From positions 57,131 through 102,388 of the forward strand of contig PS015218.1 in NCBI GenBank assembly GCA_048213135.1: 45,258 bases of DNA. Reading direction: 5' to 3'. Below the pieces are notes generated by a model that was given only the letters and a program-made list of their open reading frames with translations, did not search any database and had not been told where the DNA came from. This DNA comes from Reclinomonas americana ATCC 50394. Its lineage: Eukaryota > Jakobida > Jakobea > Jakobida. Positions 1 to 10,100 of the stretch are shown here, piece by piece; the stretch's first letter is position 1, and every line of letters begins with the position of its first letter. The position numbers and the translations under genes were made by a program.

Positions 1-49
1 TCTATTCTCTCCATGTATTCCCCTTGTGCTCACTCTCTCGCCCGTGCAG

Positions 50-358
50 CTTCGGCTACTTGACCAAGACGCGCATCAAGCTGGTGGCCATTATGCGCGA
101 CGCCATGTACTCGGAGGCACACATTCAGGAGGTTCTTGAGTGACAATTTCTCTTGCTTATGCGCAGGTGGATCACTGACGTTTTGCGCAGTTCTTTGAGC
201 GGTTGCACGTATGTGTCATGGACGCCGTCTCCAATCCGTTCTATGTGGAGGGCGAACGCATCACATCACGGCGATTCCGGGAGCACTTGCTGGTGCTGAT
301 TAGCAAGATGACGGACACGTTGCGGCACACGAATAGCGCGAGTGGCGGCGGAACATGA
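50..358 (+). CDS. TRAPPC2L: TRAPP complex subunit 2-like (TRAPPC2L), 3' end
   Basis: Two exons are visible: 50-131, after an acceptor at 47-49, and 191-358. A 59-bp intron joins them without a frame change. The protein begins mid-sequence with FGYLTKTRIKLVAIM, continues through HIQEFFERLHVCVMDAVSNP and FYVEGERITSRRF, and ends shortly after at TGA 356-358. This is the C-terminal half of the longin-like fold of TRAPPC2L/sedlin, where the pattern of Phe-x-x-Leu-His, then Asn-Pro-Phe-Tyr, then a charged loop, is characteristic. TRAPP tethers act on ER-Golgi and Golgi membranes as Rab exchange factors; that role comes from the family. The N-terminal exons lie upstream of the window. TRAPPC2L fits better than TRAPPC2 because of the ITSRRF segment, but this is a judgement by eye. 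Confidence 0.85.
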
Positions 359-913
359 CACAGGCAGGAGAGAGAAAAAATTGTGGCACAGTGAACAAGC
401 AAATGAGAGCAGCCCATGAGGAGCCGTGGAGAGCTGCATTCCGAAAGCGTCGTCACCCGATCGAAGTTGAGCTGCATGCGCAGTTGCAACTGATCGGAAT
501 CCGTCCTTCTCCTATCGCATTCACCGTCACCACCTACGGCATTATTCGCGCTAAATGAGCTTTTGCCGCCGCCGCCACCATATGCTCGACATCGGGAGAA
601 TTCTGCAAGCCGGGTGCACCATCATGTCCAATTGCATGTTCGGGTACACACAGTATACCTCTTTGCAGCGAGACAGACGGAGGGACCCGCTTGCAGGCTT
701 GCACAGACCCATTTGCGAAGTAGCAGTAGGAGGTCTGAGAGAAGGCGGGAGCGCCACCGACAAACCGCAACTTTGGGTTGTCGGACAAAAGTTGAGTTGA
801 AGCAGCGAGCAACGAGCACGCGTCGTAGGCACCGTTTGTGTGTGGAGAGAAGCGAGTGTGAGTGAGTGAGTGGCGTGTGTGTACGTGAGTGAGCGAGAGT
901 GGCAGGCGCAAGG
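359..913. other. Intergenic, no gene seen
   Basis: These 555 bp separate the TRAPPC2L stop from the SH3-protein start. ORFs in several frames cross it, but none has a recognisable domain or splice structure. I see no tRNA-like cloverleaf and no repeat apart from GTGA/GAGT-rich sequence just before 900. It probably holds the 3' UTR of the first gene and the promoter of the next. Confidence 0.6.
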
Positions 914-2737
914 ATGACGGATCAAGCGGCGCCGATGGTGCCACAAGACGATGGCTTTGACATCCAACGGTTTATTTTGCTGCACTCACACAACACTCAC
1001 CTCTCACAATCTCACATTCCCACCTCGCGCGCGCGTGTTTGTGTCTTTTGTTGCGTAGTCAATTCGTGCTGGCACTGCACTCGTTTGAGCAACAGGTGTG
1101 TGTGTGTGTGTGTAACCGCACTTGAACAAAAAAATACGTTAGTGTGTGTGTGCTCACACATTGTTTGTGTTGCGCTCTCTCCTTCACAGCAAGCCATGCA
1201 GTTGTCGATGAATGCCGGCGAGGTCATTGAGGTGGTGGCCACTGACGAGTCGGGCTGGTGGTGCGTTGCTTTTTTGCTTTTTGTTTGCGTGTAACGAAAT
1301 GGACATCAGCACGCGCGCACTCTCTCTCTCTCCCGTCCTCTCTTCCTCTGTCTCTTCTCTCCTTGTGTTGCTGTCTGTCTGTCTGGTGGCGAGAGGGGTG
1401 CATCATGATGCTGACAGCTGTGCGTCAAAAGGTATGGACAAAACCTGCGTGGCGAGGAGGGCTACTTCCCCTCCAACTTTGTCGCGCCCATCTCGCTCAA
1501 TGAGGAGGGCCCCAGTGGCATGGTTGCGTCTGGGAGAGGAGCGGAGTCAACGAGACACACAGCGCAAAAGATGACTGACTTGCGTGTGCGTGTCTGTGTC
1601 TGTGTGTAGAATGGGTCCACGGCTGGCATGGATGAGTTGGCACACGCACTGGCTCGTGTGAAGCACGTGAACCGTGTGCTGGTCTACAACATGGAGAAGC
1701 GTGGCATCTCTCTTATGAGCTTGGAGACCGATCCGCCAAGTGTACGGGGAGACTCCGATCCAGGTGAGGACAACAACTCTATCCTTGTTCTCTCTCCTCT
1801 TCCTCTCTCTCTGCGCGCGTGTGTGTATGCGTGGTTGTCGTTGGCCACCACAAGTCACTGCTGCTCACACGCTTTGCTTTCGACAGTCGCGCTGGATGAC
1901 GATGTGATGCGGCATTGCCAGCAGATCCTCGACTCGCTCAAGCCGCATGTTGGCTTTGTGGCGGCGGATACGGAGGGCATGGCGCGCAAGGACGCGGAGA
2001 TTCGCCGTCTCCAGGAGCAGTTGGCACGAGCGTTGCGTCCATAACCGCCTTGACGAGTGTGAATTGCGCTGATCCTCACTCACCCTCGTGCTCAGTGAGT
2101 CACGACCAACCACGGACCCGCGCCAGACGGCCGAGCTGGAGGAGATGAAGCGAGAAAAGGCCGACATGGAGGAGATGTTGCAGGAGTCGGAGGCGGAGAA
2201 GGAGAAGCTCAAGAAGCAGCTGGCGCAGTCACGCGATCGCTTCAAGTCACTGAAGGGCGGCATTGGACAGTTGGCGGCCGTCAACGACAAGATCAAGCGC
2301 GTGAAGAAGGACATGGATGAGCTGAAGGCCGCCGTTCAGAGAACAAATGGTTTGCTGTTGCTGCTTCTTCTTCTATGCTGTGGTCGCCAACAACTTTCGT
2401 GCTGACGGTAANNNNNNNNNNNNNNNNNNNNNNNNNNNNNNNNNNNNNNNNNNNNNNNNNNNNNNNNNCAACAACAACAACAACAACAACACACGCACGG
2501 TAAACAATCCCCCAACGGCAACCACAAGCACAGCCACCCACACCCTTTCTCACATGCCCCTACGCTGTCTCCGTTTCTCTCCTCACTCTCTCCCGCCCGC
2601 CCGCCACACATGCAGTCGGCCTGGCGAAAACTTACACAGGCGCGACAAACACACATGAACGGTGGGAGAAGGAGAACAAGAGTGCACACCCCACAGCCGC
2701 AGTGACACAAAAAAACGAGAAGGGTAAGGGGGGGTAG
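914..2737 (+). CDS. SH3-domain coiled-coil protein
   Basis: Exons at 914-969, 1059-1095, 1190-1260, 1432-1522, 1610-1763, 1887-2031 and 2096-2349 join with consistent phases. A last exon, 2616-2737 (TAG), is plausible but lies beyond a gap at 2412-2468 and is less certain. Residues about 20-75 form an SH3 domain: ALHSFEQQ, then GEVIEVV, the Trp-Trp pair after DESG, and GYFPSNFVAPI at the end. A spacer containing NMEKRGISLMSLE follows, then a charged coiled coil (EEMKREKADMEEMLQESEAE and onward). SH3 domains bind proline-rich ligands, often in cytoskeletal or endocytic scaffolds; the partner here is unknown. Two of its introns begin with GTTGCG. I do not recognise the orthologue. Confidence 0.75.
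2412..2468. other. Assembly gap (57 N)
   Basis: The gap is followed directly by a (CAA)n run at 2469-2492, so it probably sits in a collapsed CAA repeat inside the last intron of the SH3-protein gene. Confidence 0.9.
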
Positions 2738-2864
2738 TATGAAGAAGAACGCACAAGGGGGAGAGAAAAAAAGAGGGAGGATGGAATAGAAAAATGAAGA
2801 AGAAAAAAAAGAGATGCACATATAATGTGAACAGGGTGAAGTGTGCAGGCCACAGTCCGTCTCC

Positions 2865-3235
2865 TCATGAGCTGGAGCCCGCAGCAGAACCGGCCCTGCC
2901 AACATTCTTCTTGGCCTGGCCGAGCTCCACTGTCGCCACCTTGGTGGCGAAGTTGAGCGAGCTGAGAGACTCGGAGAGGTTCTCAATGGCCGGTGATATG
3001 TTGACAATCATGTTCACCTTGGAATTGCCGCCTAGGGGGAGAAGAAGCAATAGTGGGTGAGCAAGCATGAAAAAAGAAGCTGCGCAAGAAGGAGAGGTGC
3101 TCACCAAGCGAATCCTGAAGGATGTACGTGAGCTTGGAGTTGCGGTACGGTACGTGTGCGTTCTTCTGTCCGAGAGCAGACATGACATCACCCAGCGCCA
3201 GCAGCGACTTGTTGATAGCAATGGCCTCGTCGAGA
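2865..3235 (-). pseudogene. Kinesin-14-type motor, C-terminal fragment (truncated at gap)
   Basis: Two exons on the minus strand, 3235-3105 and 3031-2865, carry the last part of a kinesin motor. The segment contains [47 protein letters not shown] and LNFATKV, and ends soon after the motor with VELGQAKKN and a short tail. A motor at the extreme C-terminus is the hallmark of minus-end-directed kinesin-14 (Kar3/KIFC). The upstream side runs into a 203-N gap. Beyond the gap only 243 bp remain before Elongin C, and they contain no motor sequence. The P-loop, switch I and all of the stalk are therefore missing. It is either a gene collapsed in the assembly or a real 3' fragment; I cannot tell which, so the pseudogene type is provisional. 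Confidence 0.75.
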
Positions 3236-3438
3236 NNNNNNNNNNNNNNNNNNNNNNNNNNNNNNNNNNNNNNNNNNNNNNNNNNNNNNNNNNNNNNNNN
3301 NNNNNNNNNNNNNNNNNNNNNNNNNNNNNNNNNNNNNNNNNNNNNNNNNNNNNNNNNNNNNNNNNNNNNNNNNNNNNNNNNNNNNNNNNNNNNNNNNNNN
3401 NNNNNNNNNNNNNNNNNNNNNNNNNNNNNNNNNNNNNN
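3236..3438. other. Assembly gap (203 N) truncating kinesin-14
   Basis: The gap cuts the kinesin-14 motor exon. The missing stalk and motor need far more coding sequence than 203 bp. Confidence 0.9.
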
Positions 3439-3681
3439 TTTTGTCTGAGTGTGGTGTGTGGTGTTGGCGATATCTTTTTTGTATTCAGCAAATCGTGCGC
3501 AGCGAGAAGAGAATTGAGAGAGAAGAAAAAGAGAACAAGAAGAAAGACTCGGGGCGGTGTGATGTGTGTAAGCGGTGGAAAAGAAACAATGTAAAGCAAG
3601 ACTGGTGCATGCACTTCAAGATCGTTCTCGACGACTTGAGTCCTGCGTCCTTCCGCTCATTCTTCACCTTCGCAAACGATC

Positions 3682-4222
3682 ATGGCCGCAGCACCATCGG
3701 CATCCACGCCCACCGACTACATCACACTGGTGTCGAGTGATGGCTTTGAGGTGAGCGCGTGTGTGCGTGCGTGTGTGCGCGAAACACTGTTGTCGTCGTC
3801 GTCAGTTTACTCAACAATCAATCAACGGCCATCACAGTTCGTGTTGCCGCGCAAGGCCGCCTCCATCTCCAAGTACGTGCGCAAGGCAGTCGCTGGCGAA
3901 GCAGGTCTGTGTGTGTGTGTGTGAGAGAGAGAGGGAAACGGGCGACAGTCGCTGACTGAGCGAGTTGACAGGGAGTCCGTTTGAGGAGCGCAATCGCATC
4001 GTGTTGGTGCCGGATGTGAGGGCATCGGTGTTGCAGGAGGTGCGTGATGAGGTGGTGGCACCACTGCTGTGTGTGAGTGCTCATGCGTCGGCGTGACAGG
4101 TGTGTCGGTACTTGATGTACAAGACGCGCTACGATCACGAGCCAGAGACGCGACCCGAGTTCAAGATCGATCCGGCCATGAGCATCGAGCTGATGATGGC
4201 CGCGCACTTCCTTCAGGCCTAA
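3682..4222 (+). CDS. ELOC: Elongin C (BTB/POZ-fold, SKP1-like)
   Basis: Four exons (3682-3750, 3838-3904, 3972-4039, 4100-4222) give a protein of about 108 residues, close to the usual ELOC length of about 112. Visible landmarks are ITLVSSDGFEF, RKAASISKYVRKAV, the VCRYLMYKTRY helix, and the C-terminal PAMSIELMMAAHFLQA ending in TAA. In this family the SSDG strand, the LxxVCxYxxYKxRY helix and the ELLMAANFL tail are diagnostic. Elongin C bridges Elongin B and BC-box proteins in Cullin-2/5 ubiquitin ligases and in the transcription factor Elongin. It is convergent with the Voa1-like gene, with 110 bp between the stops. No Elongin B or BC-box partner is seen nearby. Confidence 0.95.
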
Positions 4223-4332
4223 AATCCTCCACTCGTACAATGAATCACAACAGCAGCGCATAAGGTTGGCCACACACACACAATCCATTTTCTTCATAAA
4301 AAAAGCGCCCCACCACGTGATTGCTGCTGTCA

Positions 4333-5607
4333 TCAATGATGGGCAGCGTGAGGACCACCGGCCTTGGTCTGCGGGCCCAGCAGCTTGCCATCGTCGGTCA
4401 CGAATGATTCTTGCACCTCGATCGCGAACAGGCAGCGCAGGCCGACCAGCACGAAGAAGGTCAGGAAGAGGAGGATGAGAATGGTGTTGAGAATCGTCGG
4501 CGTAATGTACCTGTGGAAACAAACCATCAGCAGCCGCAACGACGAAGCAGGGAAAGCCACAACTATTAAAGGGACGAAACGAGTTGTGCGGTCCGTACGG
4601 CGCACCGCCCACAGAGCGAATGGCGGCCGTCGAAAGCACCACAGGCGCCCGAGTGCTCACACGCTCCGCCGTGAACACCACAAAGTGCTGGCCCGGCCAC
4701 GACTCCGACAGACGCGCCAGGGTCTCCGCCAACACGCTGCCAGCCTGGCCCGCCAGGAACTCCTCATGCGACACATGCACCACCACCGCATCACCAGCAA
4801 CCAGTGTCTCCGGCGCAAACTCCTTCAGCGACACCACGCGCTTGCCACGCAGACGATCGCTGACTGCGCGCACAGACTCGGCCAGCACGCCCTGCTGTCC
4901 ACGAGTGCTCCACTCCTTCAGCGATACCGAGGCCACATTGTCACTCTTGTCCTCGCTCGACGCAAAGGCACCGGCCACTCGCGCAAACTCGCCCACCTCC
5001 AGCTGTCAAACAAGCAATCAAACGAATTGAGGGTGATGCAGCAAACGTGGTGCGAAATTAACTCTCTCTTCTTCTTCTCTCTCTCTCGTGTGCGTTTGTG
5101 CGTTGCATCAGTTAGTGCACGCACAATGGTGAGATGCATGTCACGCAACACAGCAGTGTGCACAAGTGAGTTGATCAGCAGATGTGCTCGTTCCTTGTCT
5201 CTCTCGTGTGCTCTTTCTCTCTCCTTCACTCTCTCTCTCTTTCTCTGTGAGTGTCGCACGCACCTCGTCCACCAAGAAGGCCACCGAGACACCATCCAGC
5301 TTGCTCGTTGTCTGTGCGCACATGAGAATGCGCGTGTGAGTGTGAAGAGTGCGAGGCATGCCACACAGCGCGCGACAGACTCCGCTGGCACTCACCGCAA
5401 ACGCCAGTGAGACAGCGCCCACAGAGGCTTGTGAGGGGCTGCGCGTGCAGTGGCAGCGCGTGTGAGACACCTGTGTGCGACATGGCACGCAAAACAACAA
5501 AGAGCAGCTCACCGAGCTCCCCAGGTGAGCAGCGGCGAGTCTGCGCGTGCCACAGACACGCACAGCAGCACCACGACAAGTGCAGCAATCACAGAGACCG
5601 AGCGCAT
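4333..5607 (-). CDS. V-ATPase accessory protein, Ac45/Voa1 (ATP6AP1)-like
   Basis: Five exons on the minus strand: 5607-5513, 5438-5396, 5311-5264, 5002-4581 and 4510-4333. The start was chosen because it opens a clear signal peptide (hydrophobic core IAALVVVLLCVSVA, cleavage after ARA) followed by SPLLTWG, matching the mature start typical of Ac45/BIG1/Voa1. A lumenal domain of about 170 residues follows. One transmembrane helix (ILNTILILLFLTFFVLVGL) then leads to a short cytosolic tail containing IEVQESF. This signal peptide-lumen-single TM-short tail plan fits V0 assembly or accessory subunits of the V-ATPase in ER and endolysosomal membranes. Lumenal sequence conservation is weak, so the family call rests mainly on the termini. 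The gene diverges from RRP15, with 87 bp between starts. Confidence 0.72.
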
Positions 5608-5694
5608 GGCGCGACAGTGAGAGGAAGGGCGAGATGAAGGGTTACTGCGATTCCAATTGCCAGCTCACCGCAACCCCCAATCAAATCACACACA

Positions 5695-7017
5695 ATGAAA
5701 CGCAGTCGAGAGGAGGTCGAGGCTAACAACGATGCTGCTGGGGATGCTGATGATGATGCAGTGATGGGTGGCGATGTGTCAAGCGGTGACGACGAAAGTT
5801 TCGTGTGTGTGTGTGTTGTTGTTGATGTGAATGTGCACGAGCACGTCACTCACTGTTTTTTCTTCGTTGCGGCAGATCCTGATCGATTGCGTGACGAGAT
5901 GCGCAAGGTGAAGCGGAGAAAGAAGCGTGCGGCCACCACAGACCGCGACTTTTCGCACTTTTCCGAGGCTATGGCCAACATTCAGGCCAGCAAGCAACCC
6001 GGTCCCAAGGTCAGCTTGCTCACTGCTCTCTGCCCTACTCTGCCCTGCTCCGTCTCTGTCTCTGTCTCTGTCTCNNNNNNNNNNNNNNNNNNNNNNNNNN
6101 NNNNNNNNNNNNNNNNNNNNNNNNNNNNNNNNNNNNNNNNNNNNNNNNNNNNNNNNNNNNNNNNNNNNNNNNNNNNNNNNNNNNNNNNNNNNNNNNNNNN
6201 NNNNNNNNNNNNNNNNNNNNNNNNNNNNNNNNNNNNNNNNNNNNNNNNNNNNNNNNNNNNNNNNNNNNNNNNNNNNNNNNNNNNNNNNNNNNNNNNNNNN
6301 NNNNNNNNNNNNNNNNNNNNNNNNNNNNNNNNNNNNNNNNNNNNNNNNNNNNNNNNNNNNNNNNNNNNNNNNNNNTCCCTCCCCTTCTCTCACACTTCGC
6401 ACACACACGGGCAGATTCGTGCCGTGGAGCGCGCCCGCGAACAGGCGACGGCCGAGGAGCGACAGCTCAGGGAGAAGGCGGCGGCGAAGCGTGCGTTGCG
6501 CAAGTCGGGGCACGACTCCATGCCGCGATCCACACGCACGGAGGAGGAGCGCGCGTTGCAGCGTGTCGCCACGCGTGGTGTCGTCAAGCTCTTCAATGCG
6601 GTGCGTGAGGCACAAAAGGACGTCGAGGAGGCCACCAGCGAGAAGAAGTCGCTGCACTCGAAGAAGATCACCCGCATCACCAAGAACAAGTTCCTCAGCA
6701 TGCTCAAGAAGAAGGGCGGCGGTGGAGAGGAGGCGAGCGGCACCAAGGGGACGCCGCCGGTTCTGTCCAAGGCGGCGGCGGCGGCGGCAGAGGGAGATGC
6801 GGCGACGGCGACGGCAGGTGGTAAGTTCAAGAAGGGCAAGGGCAAGGACAAGGCGCACAAGACGCCGTTTGAGCCACACGCAACGTGGAGACTATCACGG
6901 GATGAGTTCTCCGCCGGTGTGGCCACGGGCGATGCGCCAGAGGGAGCGGCGGCGAATGGCAAGTCACGTGGAAAGAAGCAAGCCAAGTGGATGGACGACG
7001 ACTACGCCATGGAATGA
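5695..7017 (+). CDS. RRP15: Ribosomal RNA-processing protein 15 (RRP15)
   Basis: Exons at 5695-5797 and 5876-6009, then a long final exon 6415-7017. A 301-N gap (6075-6375) lies between exons 2 and 3 and could hide another exon. An acidic N-terminus leads to DRDFSHFSEAMANIQASK, then a basic helix, then RVATRGVVKLFNAVREAQK, the signature block of RRP15, and finally KNKFLSMLKKK. The Lys/Gly-rich C-terminal tail ends MDDDYAME. RRP15 is a nucleolar factor needed for pre-60S particles and 27S/32S pre-rRNA processing. The tail contains an alanine run and a KFKKGKGKDKAHK segment that could act as a nucleolar signal. It is convergent with the SFI1-like gene. Confidence 0.93.
   Translation: MKRSREEVEANNDAAGDADDDAVMGGDVSSGDDESFVCVCVVVDVNVHEHVTHCFFFVAADPDRLRDEMRKVKRRKKRAATTDRDFSHFSEAMANIQASKQPGPKVSLLTALCPTLPCSVSVSVSVXXXXXXXXXXXXXXXXXXXXXXXXXXXXXXXXXXXXXXXXXXXXXXXXXXXXXXXXXXXXXXXXXXXXXXXXXXXXXXXXXXXXXXXXXXXXXXXXXXXXXSLPFSHTSHTHGQIRAVERAREQATAEERQLREKAAAKRALRKSGHDSMPRSTRTEEERALQRVATRGVVKLFNAVREAQKDVEEATSEKKSLHSKKITRITKNKFLSMLKKKGGGGEEASGTKGTPPVLSKAAAAAAEGDAATATAGGKFKKGKGKDKAHKTPFEPHATWRLSRDEFSAGVATGDAPEGAAANGKSRGKKQAKWMDDDYAME
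6075..6375. other. Assembly gap (301 N) in RRP15
   Basis: The gap begins in a (TCTG/TC)n tract (about 6054-6074) in the RRP15 intron. An exon could be hidden. Confidence 0.9.
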
Positions 7018-7107
7018 AGGGAGTCGGTCACGTGAGAGGAATCATGTTGGTAATGATCGGCTGTTTGTTGTTACTGTTGTGTTTTTCTAGCCCACAGAGT
7101 CCTCGCA

Positions 7108-10100
7108 TCAAAACGCCTTTTCACTACTGGAGATCTGCAGATTGCAGATCGCGATCAGAAGTCGGCGGCTCGTGTCGGCGAGCCACAAACGGACGGGCGC
7201 CGGCGNNNNNNNNNNNNNNNNNNNNNNNNNNNNNNNNNNNNNNNNNNNNNNNNNNNNNNNNNNNNNNNNNNNNNNNNNNNNNNNNNNNNNNNNNNNNNNN
7301 NNNNNNNNNNNNNNNNNNNNNNNNNNNNNNNNNNNNNNNNNNNNNNNNNNNNNNNNNNNNNNNNNNNNNNNNNNNNNNNNNNNNNNNNNNNNNNNNNNNN
7401 NNNNNNNNNNNNNNNNNNNNNNNNNNNNNNNNNNNNNNNNNNNNNNNNNNNNNNNNNNNNNNNNNNNNNNNNNNNNNNNNNNNNNNNNNNNNNNNNNNNN
7501 NNNNNNNNNNNNNNNNNNNNNNNNNNNNNNNNNNNNNNNNNNNNNNNNNNNNNNNNNNNNNNNNNNNNNNNNNNNNNNNNNNNNNNNNNNNNNNNNNNNN
7601 NNNNNNNNNNNNNNNNNNNNNNNNNNNNNNNNNNNNNNNNNNNNNNNNNNNNNNNNNNNNNNNNNNNNNNNNNNNNNNNNNNNNNNNNNNNNNNNNNNNN
7701 NNNNNNNNNNNNNNNNNNNNNNNNNNNNNNNNNNNNNNNNNNNNNNNNNNNNNNNNNNNNNNNNNNNNNNNNNNNNNNNNNNNNNNNNNNNNNNNNNNNN
7801 NNNNNNNNNNNNNNNNNNNNNNNNNNNNNNNNNNNNNNNNNNNNNNNNNNNNNNNNNNNNNNNNNNCTGTTGTCGACTGCCACTCTCGGTCGCACCGACA
7901 TGCGCATTAGCGATTGCGATTGCAGCAGGGTGTGCTGCGTCAGCTGCTCGGTGCCACCACTCAGTGCTTGCCACACACTGGGCGACAGGGGAGCATTCGG
8001 TGCCGGTGACTCTGCTCGATCGGGGCTGTCAGTGCTGCTATTGTGCACGTCGGCCACTCGCTGCTCGTCCAACTGCTGCTGCAGATGGTGCAAAAAGGCC
8101 GATTGCGGCTGCTGCGCACTGTGACCAGCACGTCGCTCCGACAGTCGTCCCTGTGGGCCGAATGCCAGCTGCTCGGCCACACTGCATGCACAGAAATTGA
8201 AGAAGAAGAAGAAGAAGAAGCGAGTCAGCTGGTGTGGCCATATGGAAAAAGGCGAGCGAAGATTGGACGCACAAGTGCTTGGCGCGCGTCACAAAGTCGT
8301 CGGCCTCTTGCAGTGCGGTGTCGGTCCGCACATCCTGCATGTGACTCCGCCAGCGACGATCGAGCGCCGGTTGGTGGCGACCGCCAGGCGGTTCCGGCAG
8401 ACTGGCGTCCTCATCGGCAGTGGTGCGCGGAATCGGCGACATGGACAGCACATCACTGAATGCATGAGAGGCAACGTTAATGCTGCGTCGGCATGCGTGG
8501 TGCAGAGGGAACGCAACGTCCGTGACTGCGGCGGCTGTGGCAGTGGATCACGGCGAGGGGCCGGGATGCGGATCGGCTCTCGTCCACGTGAAGAGGAGGA
8601 GCGCTTCAGCGAAGACTTTGGCACGGCACCGCTTGCATTCGCCGTGCGCGGAAGCGGTGGACGACTTGCTTCCGTCTGCTTGTCGCCGGCAGCGGCAGCC
8701 GCGAGGCGAATGGTAGATGGGCGGTATGACTCGGTGGAGGGGCGAACACGTGCCACAAGATCGAGAGAGACTCCAGTCGGCGAGCGCGAAGTGGCGCGTG
8801 CCAGATCCACGACAATCGCTGGATCGCCACTGCCGACCGGCACAATGAGCGATGGTCGACGCAGTCGTGCCTTTGACGGATTCTTCTTTGGCGAGGTTTC
8901 GTGAGACCTGCGCAATGTGTCAGCTCACATTTAAAAAACGCCCCCCCCCAGGGCCACCTGCGACCACAAACCGTCGTCCGGCACTGTACGAGCGGAGCAC
9001 TGCGTCGTGTGGTCGTTCGCCGAGCGCAGGTGACACGCGGCCGCCACCGCCTACCATCTTGCGAGGCGAGCGTGGGGGTGGGGTGTGTGATCGCGACCGA
9101 CTTGTCTGCGACGAAGGTGGTGGAGTGCGTGCACGCTGCAGAGTCTTGCTGTGATGGTCCTGCTCGTGCCACGCCTCTGCAGTGGAAAGCTGTGTGAGAG
9201 AACGAAAAAAAGATGCAGACTCGCGGAAAACCAACCGAAGCGTGCATCATCTGCCTCCGTTCGCACAGTGCGCTGGAAGGGCGACACACTGCGTGAACGA
9301 GTGGATGCGGACACCACGCCAGTTGTCGGTGGCGATGAGCGGACAGTGAGTTGTCGCCACACTGGCACAGTGGTGCGCGTGATACCATCGTCGCGTGCCG
9401 ACACCATCTGCAGGCTGCGCTGCAGAAGTTGCGGGTGCACTGGTCGCACACTTGCTCCATTGACAATTGTACCTCCGCCGTCACTGCTGCTCGTGTCACT
9501 GCCGTTGTCGGCTGCTGCACGCGCCACCAAACGGGTCGGTGAAACAACACTGCGCCGCCAAGACGGCAGCACGTCGCTCCGCTCCGACTCGGTGGAGCTC
9601 TCCACCGACTGCAACCTCGACAGCACGACATTGCGCGCGTCGAGTGCGTACCGCTTCTCTGCCGCTCTGCGCCACCACGCGTCAGTCACCCACTCGAAAC
9701 ACAAGTTAATATGCAATCAAACCTCTCTTGGTACTTGTGGTGGCCGGCCAGTGAGATTTGTTGTGCCACGTGCAGCCGCCAGTGCCTGCGCCAAAGTGAG
9801 CAGAAGAGTACAAGCTAGTGAGATGAGCAACAGTGAGCAGGGATCGCACCGGAACGCTCGCTCCATGAGGCGCCGAATGAAGAAACGACGAGCCGCCTGC
9901 ACCCTCCGTGCGGTGGAGTCCTTCCACGCAGCAAAGCAGTGCCGCAGCCAGCGCATCCTGCACCACGTCAATCAGCCTTGCGCACTACACACAATACACA
10001 CAGAGAAGCAAGAGACGCAACTTCCACCACAACACAGCCGCCGTCTGCCTGGCTCTCTGCTCCAGCAACTCCGGAATTACCACGCTGCGTACATGCCGTC

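Noticed and set aside
534-985. Overlapping minus-strand frames between TRAPPC2L and the SH3 gene
   Set aside because: They are low-complexity (Leu-Thr-His runs from GTGA repeats), with no domain and no splice structure. They are most likely chance frames over UTR and promoter.
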